DNA of 64,000 nucleotides from Tessaracoccus massiliensis (GCF_000826065.2 NZ_LN623543.1:350144-414143), one strand, 5' to 3'. Shown: positions 41,321 to 50,740, counted from the stretch's first letter. The notes: a model not told the origin generated them from the sequence alone. A program made the numbers and translations.

Positions 41321-43351
41321 TCACGCCGTGGGCGACTCGTTGGACCGCGACGCGATGAACTCGGTGATCAGCTGCACGGCCTCGTCGATACCCACCGCGT
41401 TGCGCTGGGAGCCGTCGCGGAAGCGGAACGACACCGTGGCGCCGTCGCGGTCGTCGCCGCCGGCGATGAGGATGAACGGGGCCTTGCCCTGCGTCGCGTT
41501 GCGGATCTTCTTGCCGAAGCGGTCGTCGGAGGTGTCGAAGTCCACGCGGACACCCCGAGCCCGGAGCTGCTCGACGACGCCGCCCAGGTACTCGTCGAAC
41601 TCTGCGGCCACGGGGATGGCGGTGACCTGGACGGGCGACAGCCACGCGGGGAACGCACCGGCGTAGTGCTCGATGAGCACGCCCATGAACCGCTCGATGG
41701 AGCCGAACTTCGCGGAGTGGATCATGACTGGCTGCTGGTGCGAGCCGTCGGAGGCCGTGTAGTGCAGGTTGAACCGTTCGGGCTGGTTGAAGTCGTACTG
41801 GATGGTCGACATCTGCCAGGTGCGGCCGATGGCGTCCTTGGCCTGGATCGAGATCTTGGGGCCGTAGTACGCCGCGCCACCCGGATCCGCCACCACGGGC
41901 AGGCCGGACTCGTGCGCGATTTCCTCGAGGATGGCGGTGGCCTCATCCCACTGCTCATCCGAGCCGATGAACTTGTCCTTCTTCTTGCCGTCCTCATCGC
42001 GGGTGGAGACCTCGAGCGCGACGTCGGTCAGCCCGAAGTCGTTGAGCAGGCTCAACACGAAGCGCAGCAGGTGCCGGACCTCTTCCGGAGCCTGCTCCTT
42101 GGTGCAGTAGCTGTGCGAGTCGTCCTGCGTGATGGAGCGCACGCGGGTCAGGCCCTGCACCACGCCGGAGGCCTCGTCGCGGTAGACGGTGCCGAACTCG
42201 AAGAAGCGCAGCGGCAGGTCGCGGTAGGAGCGCCCACGCGAGGAGAAGATCAGGTTGTGCATGGGGCAGTTCATGGCCTTGAGCCGGTAGGCCTGGCCAC
42301 CCTTGACCACGTTGCCCTGCTCGTCGCGCTCCGCGTCCTCCAGCAGCGGCGGGAACATGCCGTCGGCGTAGTACGGGAGATGCCCGGAGGTATAGAAGAG
42401 TTCCTCCTTGGCGATGTGAGGGGTGCCGACGTAGTCGAAGCCCTCCTCGATGTGGCGGGCGCGCACGTAATCTTCCATTTCGCGCTTGAGGACGCCGCCG
42501 CGGGGGTGGAACAGCGGCAGGCCGGAACCCACCACCTCGTGGAAGCTGAACAGGTCGAGTTCCGCGCCGAGGCGGCGGTGGTCGCGCTTGGCGGCCTCCT
42601 CGAGGCGTGTCTTGTACGCCTGCAGTTCGTCCTTCGACGGCCACGCGGTGCCGTAGACGCGCTGCAGCCCGGCGTTGCGCTGGTCTCCGCGCCAGTACGC
42701 GGCCGACGTGCGAGTCAGCGCCCAGCCGTTGCCGAGGTAGCCGGTGTGCGGGATGTGGGGACCACGGCACAGGTCCTTCCACGCCACGGAGCCGTCGCGG
42801 TTGACGTTGTCGTAGATGGTCAGTTCGCCGGCACCCACCTCGACGGAGGAGCCGTCGTCGTCGGAGGCGCTGCCCTTGTCGGAGATCAGTTCGAGCTTGA
42901 AGGGCTCATTCGCGAGCTCCTCACGGGCCTCTTCATCGGAGACGACGCGGCGCACGAAGCGCTGGCGGGCCTTGACGATCTGGCCCATCTTCTTCTCGAG
43001 CGCCTTGAGGTCCTCCGGAGTCAGCGGTTCGGTCTGGAAGTCGTAGTAGAAGCCGTCGACGATCGGCGGGCCAACACCCAGCTTCGCGTCGGCGTGCAGT
43101 TCCTGCAGGGCCTGCGCGGTGACGTGGCCGCAGGAATGGCGCAGGATCGACAGGCCCTCTGCGCTGTCGATGGCAATGGGCTCCACCTCGTCCCCGTCAG
43201 CCAGTTCGCGGCTCAGGTCGAGGGCCTCACCACCGACGCGCATGGCGACGATGGTGCGGTCCTCGCCGAACAGGTCCAGCCCCGTCGTCGTGGTCGTCAG
43301 TTCCACCTGTTCCGCCTGATTGTCGCGGTGGACGGTGATGACTCCACTCAT
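41321..43351 (-). CDS. thrS: Threonyl-tRNA synthetase
   Basis: A 676-residue class II aminoacyl-tRNA synthetase with an N-terminal TGS-like domain, an editing domain containing the zinc-binding HSCGHV region ([12 protein letters not shown]), a catalytic core ([34 protein letters not shown] for motif 2, and the motif 3 region near the C-terminal half) and the anticodon-binding domain. It charges tRNA-Thr with threonine. No T-box-like leader is visible; only 17 bp separate it from the upstream acetyltransferase gene. It leads the thrS-HIT-patA-pimA group. Confidence 0.97.
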   Translation of the reverse strand: MSGVITVHRDNQAEQVELTTTTTGLDLFGEDRTIVAMRVGGEALDLSRELADGDEVEPIAIDSAEGLSILRHSCGHVTAQALQELHADAKLGVGPPIVDGFYYDFQTEPLTPEDLKALEKKMGQIVKARQRFVRRVVSDEEAREELANEPFKLELISDKGSASDDDGSSVEVGAGELTIYDNVNRDGSVAWKDLCRGPHIPHTGYLGNGWALTRTSAAYWRGDQRNAGLQRVYGTAWPSKDELQAYKTRLEEAAKRDHRRLGAELDLFSFHEVVGSGLPLFHPRGGVLKREMEDYVRARHIEEGFDYVGTPHIAKEELFYTSGHLPYYADGMFPPLLEDAERDEQGNVVKGGQAYRLKAMNCPMHNLIFSSRGRSYRDLPLRFFEFGTVYRDEASGVVQGLTRVRSITQDDSHSYCTKEQAPEEVRHLLRFVLSLLNDFGLTDVALEVSTRDEDGKKKDKFIGSDEQWDEATAILEEIAHESGLPVVADPGGAAYYGPKISIQAKDAIGRTWQMSTIQYDFNQPERFNLHYTASDGSHQQPVMIHSAKFGSIERFMGVLIEHYAGAFPAWLSPVQVTAIPVAAEFDEYLGGVVEQLRARGVRVDFDTSDDRFGKKIRNATQGKAPFILIAGGDDRDGATVSFRFRDGSQRNAVGIDEAVQLITEFIASRSNESPTA

Positions 43352-43368
43352 GGGGCACTCCTGTTGTG

Positions 43369-43722
43369 TTAGCTGGGTCGGTCTGACGTCCCCATTGTGC
43401 CGCCTACACCGAATCCGCGGAAGTCGGGCCCGTCCTCGACATGCTTGAGCTCCTCGAAGTCAGGATTCTTGTCGATGAAGCGGGAGATGAAGGGGCAGGT
43501 GGGGATCACCTGGCGGCCGTGCTCGCGGGCGTCGCTGAGCGCGAACTCCGCGAGGCGTTCACCCAGGCCCTGACCCCCGTGCTCGGGCTTGACCTCGGTG
43601 TGGTGCATGTCCTGCACATCACCGTCGAGCGTGTAGTCGATGTGGCCGATGAGCTCCTCCCCGATGTGCAGCTCGTAGCGCTTCTCGGAGGTGTTGTGGG
43701 AGAGTTTCACGTTGTCATCCAT
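43369..43722 (-). CDS. GNAT-type N-acetyltransferase (YidJ/Acetyltransf_CG)
   Basis: A 117-residue short acetyltransferase of the Acetyltransf_CG class. It has the acetyl-CoA motif [22 protein letters not shown] and [17 protein letters not shown], a family signature with a conserved Cys-Pro-Phe. Substrate unknown; similar proteins are often near aminoacyl-tRNA synthetase genes by chance. It lies 17 bp upstream of thrS in the same direction and 9 bp downstream of the EamA gene. Confidence 0.85.
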   Translation of the reverse strand: MDDNVKLSHNTSEKRYELHIGEELIGHIDYTLDGDVQDMHHTEVKPEHGGQGLGERLAEFALSDAREHGRQVIPTCPFISRFIDKNPDFEELKHVEDGPDFRGFGVGGTMGTSDRPS

Positions 43723-43731
43723 GACACGATG

Positions 43732-44556
43732 CTACCGGCGCGCGGAACGGATGGCGCCGATTGAGGCGATGATCACCGCCGCCATGGCCGCCCATTCGGG
43801 CCAGTCGAGCCACTCCCCCAGCACGAACCAGGCGAACAGGGCTGCAGCGGCGGGCTCCACACTCATCAGGATGGAGAAGGTGGCGGCCCTGAGTGATCGG
43901 CGCGCCTGCAACTCCAGGGCGTAGGGGATCACGGTGCTCAGCAGCGCCACGCCCGCCATGACTCCCAGCACCCGCAGATCGGTGAACGCGCCGTCGGCGA
44001 CAGTGACCGCGGGGACGGCCAGCGCGAGGGCGCCGATCACCGACCCGACGGTGAGCCCGCTCATCCCCTCCCACCTGTGCCCAACGGGACCGGCCAGAGC
44101 GATGTAGCAGGCCCACAACGCACCCGCCCCGAGCGCCAGCACCATGCCCAGGGGATCGACCACAGTGGGGCCGGCCCCCAGGAGCGCCACCCCGGCTGCG
44201 GCCAGCGAGACCCACAGCAGATCGAGCAGGCGCCTGGAGCCCAGCACCGCCAGCGCGAGCGGCCCCACGAACTCCAGGGTGACTGCGAGACCGATGGGGA
44301 TGCGTTGGAAGCTCAGGTAGATGAGCATGTTCATGCCGGAGAGGCACAGCCCGTAGGCCACGACGAGCAGCCAGTCGCGCCCCGACCGGCCAGCCATCTT
44401 CGGCCTGGCGAAGGCCAGGAAGATCAGCGCTGCGATCAGGGCGCGCAGGAAGGCGAGTGTGACGGGGTGTGCCACGTCGAAGATGGACTTGGCGATGGCC
44501 GCGCCGAACTGCACCGAGGCGATGGCAATCAGCACGAGCACGACGGGGCGGGGCAC
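43732..44556 (-). CDS. EamA/RhtA-type metabolite exporter
   Basis: A 274-residue drug/metabolite transporter with ten helices and two EamA repeats (FLRALIAALIFLAFA in the first; EPAAAALFAWFVLGEWL in the second), resembling RhtA, the threonine/homoserine exporter. The direction is usually export. Its stop is 9 bp from the GNAT gene start and the pyruvate-kinase-like gene starts upstream, all minus strand. Confidence 0.85.
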   Translation of the reverse strand: MPRPVVLVLIAIASVQFGAAIAKSIFDVAHPVTLAFLRALIAALIFLAFARPKMAGRSGRDWLLVVAYGLCLSGMNMLIYLSFQRIPIGLAVTLEFVGPLALAVLGSRRLLDLLWVSLAAAGVALLGAGPTVVDPLGMVLALGAGALWACYIALAGPVGHRWEGMSGLTVGSVIGALALAVPAVTVADGAFTDLRVLGVMAGVALLSTVIPYALELQARRSLRAATFSILMSVEPAAAALFAWFVLGEWLDWPEWAAMAAVIIASIGAIRSARR

Positions 44557-44582
44557 GGCCTGACTCTACGCGCCGCAGTGCG

Positions 44583-46091
44583 CTACCGCTGTTCGTGCCA
44601 CGCCTGGAGATCCCATGAGCGCAGCTTCCTCAGCAGGGTCTGCTTCTTCGAGACATGTTCCTGCATGCGTTGCAGGACGTCGTGGAGGAATCCGATCGCC
44701 TCGACGATGAAGGGGCCCTTGTTCAGCATCACACATTCGGCGCGCATACTCATCGCCGCGTCGGTGACCTCGGCGCGGGTGGCCAGCCCCTCCTTGGCGA
44801 GGGACTCCAACACCTGCGTGGCCCAGATCACCGGAACGTGCGCTGCCTCACACAGCCACAGGATCTCCTCCTGCACCTCCGCCAGGCGCTCGAAACCGGC
44901 CTCGACCGCCAGATCGCCCCGCGCGATCATGACGCCGACCTCCCGCCAGCGCATGGCTTCCAGCAGGATCTGCGGGAGGTTCCTGAAGGCTTCGACCGTC
45001 TCGATCTTGAGCACGACGGCGAGATCGTCTCGCCCCAGTGCCTCGACGGTGTCCAACAGGTCGGCCACATCGTGCTGATCCCGCACGAAGGAATAGTTGA
45101 CGATGTCAGCATGCTCCACCACGAAGCGCAGCGCCTCGCGGTCCTCCTCGGTGAGGGACGGCATGTCCAGGTGGGTGTCGGGCAGGTTGATGCCCTTCTC
45201 GGGCCGTAGCTTCACCCCGTCCACGCCCGCGCTGACGACGTCGATCGTCAACTGCCCGGCGGCCACCGCCGTGATGACGCCGGAGATCTTCCCGTCGTCG
45301 AAGAGGATCCGCTGGCCCGGCAACGCGTCGTCGAAGACCTGGCTCAGGGAGCACCCGATACGGTGCGGCCCGCCCGGCACAGGCTCCCAGGCGGTCAGTT
45401 CCCGGGTAAGGATGATCTGTTCGCCCTCCCTGACGAGATGGTGGCTGCGCCGCGCCGGAAGGTGTGCGACCACCCCGGCGCTGCCGCCGGTCTCCGGCTC
45501 GAGGCGAATGCCCGGGACGAAATAGGCGGTCTTGACCAGTTCCGTCACGACACCCGCGGGCCCGTCCTCCTCGGCGAGGACATCAGTGACCAGTAGCGTG
45601 CGCCGTGACCCGCGCCCATCAGTGAAACGGAGCCTCTGACCAACTTCCAGGTCAGCCAGCCAGGACGCATCCGTGACGGGAACACGGGTGCCCGGAGCCT
45701 GCGCATCCGTGCCGGGAGCCGTCAACACCACGATGGCGGGATCCACCACCCGCCCCGTCTCGTCACGGTGCGGGCGCGCCTTGAGGACCTCCGGCCCGGG
45801 GGCCAGGGGCCCGGTGCGGAGCTTGGGGCCAGCGAGGTCCATCGCGACGAGCGCATCCGCGCCAGCCGCGTCGTCCAGGTGGGCGATCATGGCGGCCCAC
45901 TCCTCAGGCCCGTCGTGGGCACAGTTGATCCGGGCGATGTCCATGCCGGCGTCGACCATCTTCCGCACAAGGGCGGGGTCCGTGGCCGCTTCCGGGGGGA
46001 ACGTCACCATGATCCGCGACGCCCGGTCCTCGGCCTGTTCCCCGAGCAGTTCGGTGGCGTTGTGTTGCAGTAGCGCCGGCCCCAGCGGCAT
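44583..46091 (-). CDS. Pyruvate-kinase-like protein, probably N-terminally truncated
   Basis: A 502-residue protein with pyruvate kinase motifs: RIMVTFPPEAATDPALV, MDIARINCAHDGPEEW (Arg and Asn of the active site), MDLAGPKLRTG, VVLKIETVEAFRNL (catalytic Lys and Glu) and GVMIARGDLAVE. Relatives of this long form carry an extra N-terminal helical region of about 130 residues. Here ATG 46091 is the first start in frame, and a frame with MLRQRVQQLIDG ends near 46150, which looks like the start of that region followed by a deletion and frameshift. Whether the enzyme still works is doubtful. Its usual substrate is phosphoenolpyruvate plus ADP. Confidence 0.75.
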   Translation of the reverse strand: MPLGPALLQHNATELLGEQAEDRASRIMVTFPPEAATDPALVRKMVDAGMDIARINCAHDGPEEWAAMIAHLDDAAGADALVAMDLAGPKLRTGPLAPGPEVLKARPHRDETGRVVDPAIVVLTAPGTDAQAPGTRVPVTDASWLADLEVGQRLRFTDGRGSRRTLLVTDVLAEEDGPAGVVTELVKTAYFVPGIRLEPETGGSAGVVAHLPARRSHHLVREGEQIILTRELTAWEPVPGGPHRIGCSLSQVFDDALPGQRILFDDGKISGVITAVAAGQLTIDVVSAGVDGVKLRPEKGINLPDTHLDMPSLTEEDREALRFVVEHADIVNYSFVRDQHDVADLLDTVEALGRDDLAVVLKIETVEAFRNLPQILLEAMRWREVGVMIARGDLAVEAGFERLAEVQEEILWLCEAAHVPVIWATQVLESLAKEGLATRAEVTDAAMSMRAECVMLNKGPFIVEAIGFLHDVLQRMQEHVSKKQTLLRKLRSWDLQAWHEQR

Positions 46092-46237
46092 CTCGCGCGC
46101 CCAGGCATCCTCCGCGTCGGTGTCTGCCCCGGGGGTGCCGGTCAGCCCCGTCGATCAACTGTTGGACGCGTTGTCGCAGCATCGTGGCCTGCTGAGCCAC
46201 TGAGCCTCGAGAATCAGTCCACTGATCCTCCCTCCAC

Positions 46238-46933
46238 CTAGCTACCGCTGGCCCCCATTGTCCCATGGAGGTTGACCCCACGCCGTCCGGCACGCAACGC
46301 CTCCAGGGTGCCGAAGCGCCCCTCGGCGTGGGGCAGGCTGACGTTGCGCAGGTACTCGGCCACCTCGGTGGGGCCGGCCTCCTCGAAGTGGTCGATGAGG
46401 CTGCGGATGTCGTCGGGGTGGCGGTTCTGGCTCATCTTCGCCTTGGCCTCGATCCGGTCGATCTCAAGCTCCACACCCACGATGGCGCGGGACATGAGGC
46501 CGAGCTTGTCCTCGCCCACGGCGTCGAGCACCTCCGGGGGCTCCATGCGTGCGGTGAGTGCCCGGGCGGCGCGCAGCGCGCCTTCCGCGCTGAGATCGAA
46601 CCGCGCGGTGCCCCATGCATGAATGGTGATGTAGTCCCAGGTGGGGACGTTGGGCAGCGCGTCATTGGTGGCGTACCAGGCCGGGGCGATGTAGGCGTCG
46701 GTGATGTTGATGATCGCCATGGACCGCCCGACGGTGGGCGTACGCACCTGCGGATTGTTGCGCACCAGGTGCGTGACCACTACCCGCTCGTCGCCGCGCC
46801 GTTCGATGTGCATCGGCACGAACGTCGCCAGCAGCCCGTCCTCGTGCACGGTGACGAGGTTGCCCGGATGTACCTCGCTGAGGAGCTGGTCCAGCCTGTC
46901 CTCGGGAAGTTTGAAGTGTTGCGGCACGTGCAC
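46238..46933 (-). CDS. FMN-binding PaiB-type protein
   Basis: A 231-residue PaiB-family protein beginning MHVPQHFKLPEDRLDQLL, with HLVRNNPQ, AIINITDAYIAPAWY and the KMSQNRHPDD motif. In Bacillus PaiB is a negative regulator of sporulation/degradative enzyme genes; most homologues are flavin-binding oxidoreductase-fold proteins of unknown role. It is divergent from the TRIC channel gene, with a 14-bp palindrome between. Confidence 0.88.
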   Translation of the reverse strand: MHVPQHFKLPEDRLDQLLSEVHPGNLVTVHEDGLLATFVPMHIERRGDERVVVTHLVRNNPQVRTPTVGRSMAIINITDAYIAPAWYATNDALPNVPTWDYITIHAWGTARFDLSAEGALRAARALTARMEPPEVLDAVGEDKLGLMSRAIVGVELEIDRIEAKAKMSQNRHPDDIRSLIDHFEEAGPTEVAEYLRNVSLPHAEGRFGTLEALRAGRRGVNLHGTMGASGS

Positions 46934-46965
46934 AGCGCCACTCTAGCCAGCCCGCCTGGGCCCCT

Positions 46966-46979
46966 GATGCGGCCGCATC
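46966..46979. promoter_or_regulatory. 14-bp palindrome between divergent genes
   Basis: Perfect palindrome GATGCGGCCGCATC, 33 bp upstream of paiB and 40 bp upstream of the TRIC gene. Position between divergent starts fits a shared operator, but a GC-rich palindrome can also occur by chance. Confidence 0.3.
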
Positions 46980-47018
46980 CCCCGTTCCGGCATGATGACA
47001 TCCACAGAAGGGAGATTC

Positions 47019-47717
47019 GTGCTCACAGTTCTCTGGGCCATCGGGATCACCGCTGAGGCCGTGACCGGCGCGCTGGCCGCCGGCCGCGAGCGGATGGACC
47101 TGTTCGGCGTCATCATGGTGGCCTTCGTCACCGCACTGGGTGGCGGTTCGATCCGCGACCTGCTGCTCGGCCACCACCCCCTCACCTGGGTGAAGGACCC
47201 CGAGTACGTACTCCTCGTTGTCCTCGCCGCCATCGTGACCGTGTCCGTGGCCGGCATCATGAAGTACTTCCGACAACTGTTTCTGGTGCTCGACGGGCTG
47301 GGGCTCGTGGTCTTCTCCATTCTCGGCGCCCAGTTGGCGCTGCAGATGGAACTGGGGGTGATCATCGCCGTCGTGGCGGCGGTGGTGACGGGTGTCGCCG
47401 GCGGGATCATGCGCGACCTGCTCTGCGACCGGATCCCCCTGGTGTTCCGGGAGGAGCTCTACGCCTCGATTTCGGTACTGACGGCCCTCCTCTTCGTCGG
47501 ACTGTTGGAGCTCGGCGTCTCCAGCAACCTGACCGTGACGATCACACTGGTGGCGGGCTTCGTGCTGCGCATGCTGGCGATCAGGTTCCGGTGGAGCCTG
47601 CCGCTGTTCGAGTACGAGGATTCCTACTTCGACAGCCGCAAGGCCCTCAAGAAGGCGCAGCGGCTGATGCTGCGCAGGTTCCGTCTCCAGGGTCGCCGAC
47701 CAGCCGTCGACGAGTAG
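47019..47717 (+). CDS. TRIC-type cation channel family protein (YicG/UPF0126)
   Basis: A 232-residue seven-helix protein with the twin GGGSIRDLLLG (first half) and GGIMRDLLCDRIP (second half) repeats of the TRIC/UPF0126 family, which forms trimeric K+-permeable channels. It starts at GTG 47019 after GAAGGGAG. The C-terminal 40 residues are charged. It is transcribed away from paiB. Confidence 0.88.
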   Translation: MLTVLWAIGITAEAVTGALAAGRERMDLFGVIMVAFVTALGGGSIRDLLLGHHPLTWVKDPEYVLLVVLAAIVTVSVAGIMKYFRQLFLVLDGLGLVVFSILGAQLALQMELGVIIAVVAAVVTGVAGGIMRDLLCDRIPLVFREELYASISVLTALLFVGLLELGVSSNLTVTITLVAGFVLRMLAIRFRWSLPLFEYEDSYFDSRKALKKAQRLMLRRFRLQGRRPAVDE

Positions 47718-47777
47718 CACGCAGACGGGCACCGGCCAGCCTCGGAGGCGAAACCCCAGCCTCAGAGGAGCAATCTC

Positions 47778-48668
47778 GTGACCACCGTCGGATTCGTAGG
47801 AGCCACCGGCCTGATGGGCCACGGCATGGCCAAGAACATCGCCCGAGCCGGGATGAGTCTCAGCTACACGTTGCGTTCAGAGTCGCAGCGCGTCGAGGAC
47901 CTGGACGAACTCGGCGCCCGGCAAGCCCCCGGCATCGCGGCGCTGGGCCGGGACTGCGATGTCGTGGTCATCTGCGTGACGTCGTCGGCAGACGTCGAGG
48001 AGGTGGTGGACTCACTGCTCGAGGAACCGCGCGAGGGGTTGGTCATCGTCGATTCGTCCACCTCCGAGCCCACGTCGACGATGAAGCTGTCGGAGCGAGC
48101 ACGGGCACAGGGCGTCGGCTACGTGGACGCGCCGCTGACGAAGGGGCCGGCCGCGGCGGAGGCTGGCGACCTCAACGTGATGGTCGGCGGCGCGGAGGCT
48201 GATGTGGCCCGGGTCCTCCCCGTGCTCGAGGCATTCGCCGGATCCGTGCTGCGCACCGGCGACGTCGGGACGGCGCACACGCTGAAGCTGGTCAACAACA
48301 CGGTCATCCAGGCGTTCTGCAACGCGCTGGCCGAGGGTTTCACCGTCGCGGGTAAGGCGGGGCTGGATCCGCGCCTCGTCCACGAGATCCTCGGTAGGGG
48401 CGGCATGAACGCGCCGTTCCTCCACGCGATCGCAGGGGCTCTCGACGGCGACCATTCCGGCATGGAGTTCCACATCGACAACGCCCGCAAGGACGTGCGC
48501 TACTACAGCCGGCTGGCAGGCGACCTGGGCGTCGTGGCCCCCATGGGCTCAGCCGCTCACCAGTCGCTGGCGACGGCGTCGGCCCTGGGTTTCGGGCAGG
48601 AGTTCGTGCCTGCGTTGGTGCAGGCCCAGGCCAAGCTCAACAACGTTGAGCCGCCACGCACGTCCTGA
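47778..48668 (+). CDS. NAD(P)-binding beta-hydroxyacid dehydrogenase family protein
   Basis: A 296-residue protein of the 3-hydroxyisobutyrate/6-phosphogluconate dehydrogenase family. The Rossmann motif is GFVGATGLMGHGMAKNI, substrate binding is DAPLTKGPAAA and the catalytic Lys is in LKLVNNTVIQ. Substrate could be tartronate semialdehyde, 3-hydroxyisobutyrate or a related hydroxyacid. The start is GTG 47778 after a GAGGAG ribosome-binding site. The HipA remnant begins near its end. Confidence 0.87.
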   Translation: MTTVGFVGATGLMGHGMAKNIARAGMSLSYTLRSESQRVEDLDELGARQAPGIAALGRDCDVVVICVTSSADVEEVVDSLLEEPREGLVIVDSSTSEPTSTMKLSERARAQGVGYVDAPLTKGPAAAEAGDLNVMVGGAEADVARVLPVLEAFAGSVLRTGDVGTAHTLKLVNNTVIQAFCNALAEGFTVAGKAGLDPRLVHEILGRGGMNAPFLHAIAGALDGDHSGMEFHIDNARKDVRYYSRLAGDLGVVAPMGSAAHQSLATASALGFGQEFVPALVQAQAKLNNVEPPRTS

Positions 48669-48699
48669 TCGACCCCGAGCAGGCCAGTCGCCGCTGCAC

Positions 48700-49074
48700 G
48701 ACGGACCGCAACCACAACGAGCCACCGTCGCCTGGATGCAGGGGCTACTGCTGGCCTCTACCGACGTGCGTCGCCGTATTGCCAGTCGCTTCGGAGCCCT
48801 CGGACTCGACCTACCCGGCGCAGTCCAGGTCGCCCGCAGCAAAGAGGAGATCCGCCAGCACGCCGGACACTACGAACCGCTCAACCACGAAGGTTTCGCG
48901 CGCCGTGTCCGCAATCTGCGCCGCGACGAACCAGGGTGGATGATTGCCGACGAGGCATGGTCGCTTGGTGGTGCGCAGGGAAAATTCACGGTGTATCGCG
49001 GTTCACACGGCAGGTTCCATTCCCCCAAAGGATCTGTGACAGCCGCATCCTGCCGTCAGCCAGCATCCATCTGA
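48700..49074 (+). pseudogene. HipA-family toxin remnant with internal deletion
   Basis: Codons read ATVAWMQGLLLASTDVRRRI, then a join to LDLPGAVQVA, SKEEIRQHAGHYEPL, WMIADEAWSLGGAQGKFT and FHSPKGS, then a frame change. The order follows the N-terminal half of HipA kinases, in which the FG...NPFALL segment normally follows ASRFG and is missing here, and the THIxKP motif normally follows GS. The kinase domain is absent, and no HipB gene is seen. It lies between the dehydrogenase and the tRNA terminator. It is non-functional. Confidence 0.7.
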
Positions 49075-49214
49075 GAATCCCGTCGTCACTCTGACAGTAA
49101 CGTCGAGCAACAGCCCCCTACTTGCAGGGGTTGAAAGACCGTGGTGGGCACGACCCATGCCAGGCAGCGTTTTCGCGGCAGGTGCAGGGCTGAAGGGACG
49201 AAGGCACACAACGA

Positions 49215-49239
49215 AAACAGCCCCACTAGGGGGCTGTTT
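49215..49239 (-). terminator. Terminator of the minus-strand tRNA operon
   Basis: A perfect 10-bp stem AAACAGCCCC / GGGGCTGTTT with an ACTAG loop; on the minus strand it is followed by TTTTCGTTGT. It sits 18 bp past the tRNA-Val 3' end, giving a typical intrinsic terminator. Confidence 0.9.
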
Positions 49240-49257
49240 GGCGTGTTCTGTTGTTGG

Positions 49258-49329
49258 TGGGCGATGCCAGGTTTGAACTGGCGACCTCTTCCGTGTCAAG
49301 GAAGCGCGCTACCACTGCGCCAACCGCCC
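49258..49329 (-). tRNA. tRNA-Val (GAC)
   Basis: A 72-nt cloverleaf with acceptor pair GGGCGGT / ATCGCCC, anticodon loop TTGACAC giving anticodon GAC, and a T-arm GTTCAAAC. CCA is not encoded. It is the last of three tRNA genes on the minus strand. Confidence 0.93.
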
Positions 49330-49330
49330 G

Positions 49331-49401
49331 AGGTGGAGACGGGATTTGAACCCGTGTACACGGATTTGCAGTCCGTTGCCTCGCCTCTCGGCCACTCCAC
49401 C
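49331..49401 (-). tRNA. tRNA-Cys (GCA)
   Basis: A 71-nt cloverleaf with acceptor GGTGGAG / CTCCACC, anticodon loop CTGCAAA with anticodon GCA, and discriminator U73, a tRNA-Cys identity element. The middle gene of the three. Confidence 0.94.
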
Positions 49402-49449
49402 GGGTGGAGGTTTACCTCCCCATATGGGATGGGAGAGACCATATCTCCG

Positions 49450-49522
49450 AGCGGACGACGAGATTCGAACTCGCGACCCTCACCTTGGCAAGGTGATGCT
49501 CTACCAACTGAGCCACGTCCGC
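49450..49522 (-). tRNA. tRNA-Gly (GCC)
   Basis: A 73-nt cloverleaf with acceptor GCGGACG / CGTCCGC, anticodon loop TTGCCAA with anticodon GCC, and discriminator U73 as in tRNA-Gly. The first gene of the tRNA-Gly-Cys-Val transcript. Confidence 0.94.
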
Positions 49523-49653
49523 CTTGCGTCTCCTGCCGCTTCCCTCTCGGGCTGCTGCGTTCGGCGCGTTGAGAACATTAGACCATGGATCCCGCAAAGA
49601 TCAAATCGGGGGCGCCGAGACCCCAAAACCCCAGCAACCGCGGGCCCAGATCC

Positions 49654-49737
49654 CCGTGAGCAATTGGATGGGGTCACGGCGCGACACGCCGGCGAAAGTG
49701 GCCCCTAGGGCCCGTGACCCCATCCAATTGCTCACGG
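49654..49737. repeat. Perfect 26-bp inverted repeat between the tRNA sets
   Basis: Arms at 49654-49679 and 49712-49737 are exact complements over 26 bases (core AGCAATTGGATGGGGTCAC). The loop is 32 bp (49680-49711) and GC-rich. No T-run follows on either strand. It lies 132 bp from tRNA-Gly and 68 bp before tRNA-Val(CAC) with no gene in between. Confidence 0.95.
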
Positions 49738-49804
49738 ACGCAACCATGGCCGACGACCCCGGTTCGCATTCCCGAATCCGATCCGCTAGAGTTTCTCCTC
49801 GCTA

Positions 49805-49876
49805 GGGCGATTGGCGCAGTGGTAGCGCGCTTCGTTCACACCGAAGAGGTCGGCGGTTCGAAACCGCCATCGCCCA
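49805..49876 (+). tRNA. tRNA-Val (CAC)
   Basis: A 72-nt cloverleaf with acceptor GGGCGAT / ATCGCCC, anticodon loop TTCACAC giving anticodon CAC, and T-arm GTTCGAAA. It shares most of its body with tRNA-Val(GAC) on the other strand. It leads into the CbiX-like gene 58 bp downstream. Confidence 0.93.
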
Positions 49877-49934
49877 CTCTAGTGGGGCTTGCCGAGGTCG
49901 ACGCCCCTCGAGGGCCCCCGACAGGAATGAGGCG

Positions 49935-50708
49935 ATGACAGCTCCAGCTATCGTTCTCGTGGCCGATGGCCCCGACGACGACACTGTGAACGCCTCCCTC
50001 GAAGCCATCGCTGCGGATCTGCGCGGGGCACGCCCGGATCTGCGCATCAGCCTCGGACGGGTCGGTGGTGCCGAACCCAAGCTCGAGGACGTGATCGCGA
50101 CGCTGGTCGACGATGCCGTCGCCGAAGCCGTGCTCGTGCCACTCGACCTGGTCTCGGCCGCCGAGCACCACGCACTGATCGACAGCTTCCATCGCTCCCC
50201 CGACATCCACCTGGCCGTCAGCCGCCCCGTCGGCCCCGCCAGCGAACTGCTCAACATCCTCGACGAACGCGTCCGCGAGGCGCTGCACCGTGGCGGGGCA
50301 CTGGAGATCGACGGGCTGATCCTCACCGCCCCCGCTGGCGGCGACCTCCGTGGCTCCTCGCTCCTCGCGCGCAGGGCACGCCAGTGGTCCGCGCACCACC
50401 GCATCCCCGTTCAGCTGGCCGTCGAGGAGGGCAGCGGGCGCGCCACCGCTTCGGCCGTGGCCTCGCTGCGGTCCCAGGGCCGCCGCCACATCGCCGTCGG
50501 CAGCATCTACCTCACCGCCACACCGGAGTACCACAACCACGCCCACGCCGCGCTACGCGCCGGGGCCATCGCCGTGACCTCCCCCATCGGCCAGACACCC
50601 CACCTGCGCCAGCTCATCCTGGCGCGCTACGCGTTCGGCGCCATGGAACTTCTCGACGGCACCCCCACCCAGCTCTCGGATCACGTCCTGGAGGGCGAAG
50701 AATCCTGA
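49935..50708 (+). CDS. CbiX/sirohydrochlorin-chelatase-like protein
   Basis: A 257-residue protein with two similar halves. VLVADGPDDDTVNASLEAIA begins the first half and VEEGSGRATASAVASLRSQG occurs in the second, with VLVPLDLVSAAEHHALID and HIAVGSIYLTATPEYHNHA holding His residues. This resembles the CbiX/SirB chelatase fold, which inserts Co or Fe into sirohydrochlorin. The metal-ligand His of authentic chelatases near the N-terminal strand is not seen (VADGP instead of a HGS/HG motif), so the assignment is to the family, not to activity. It is followed by msrB. Confidence 0.65.
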   Translation: MTAPAIVLVADGPDDDTVNASLEAIAADLRGARPDLRISLGRVGGAEPKLEDVIATLVDDAVAEAVLVPLDLVSAAEHHALIDSFHRSPDIHLAVSRPVGPASELLNILDERVREALHRGGALEIDGLILTAPAGGDLRGSSLLARRARQWSAHHRIPVQLAVEEGSGRATASAVASLRSQGRRHIAVGSIYLTATPEYHNHAHAALRAGAIAVTSPIGQTPHLRQLILARYAFGAMELLDGTPTQLSDHVLEGEES

Positions 50709-50740
50709 CCTGCTTGTCGGGGCCGATTATCATCGAGCCC

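Noticed and set aside
45904-46293. A separate small protein gene upstream of the pyruvate-kinase-like gene
   Set aside because: It overlaps the PaiB end and the kinase start; only MLRQRVQQLIDG looks real, and that fits the lost N terminus of the kinase.
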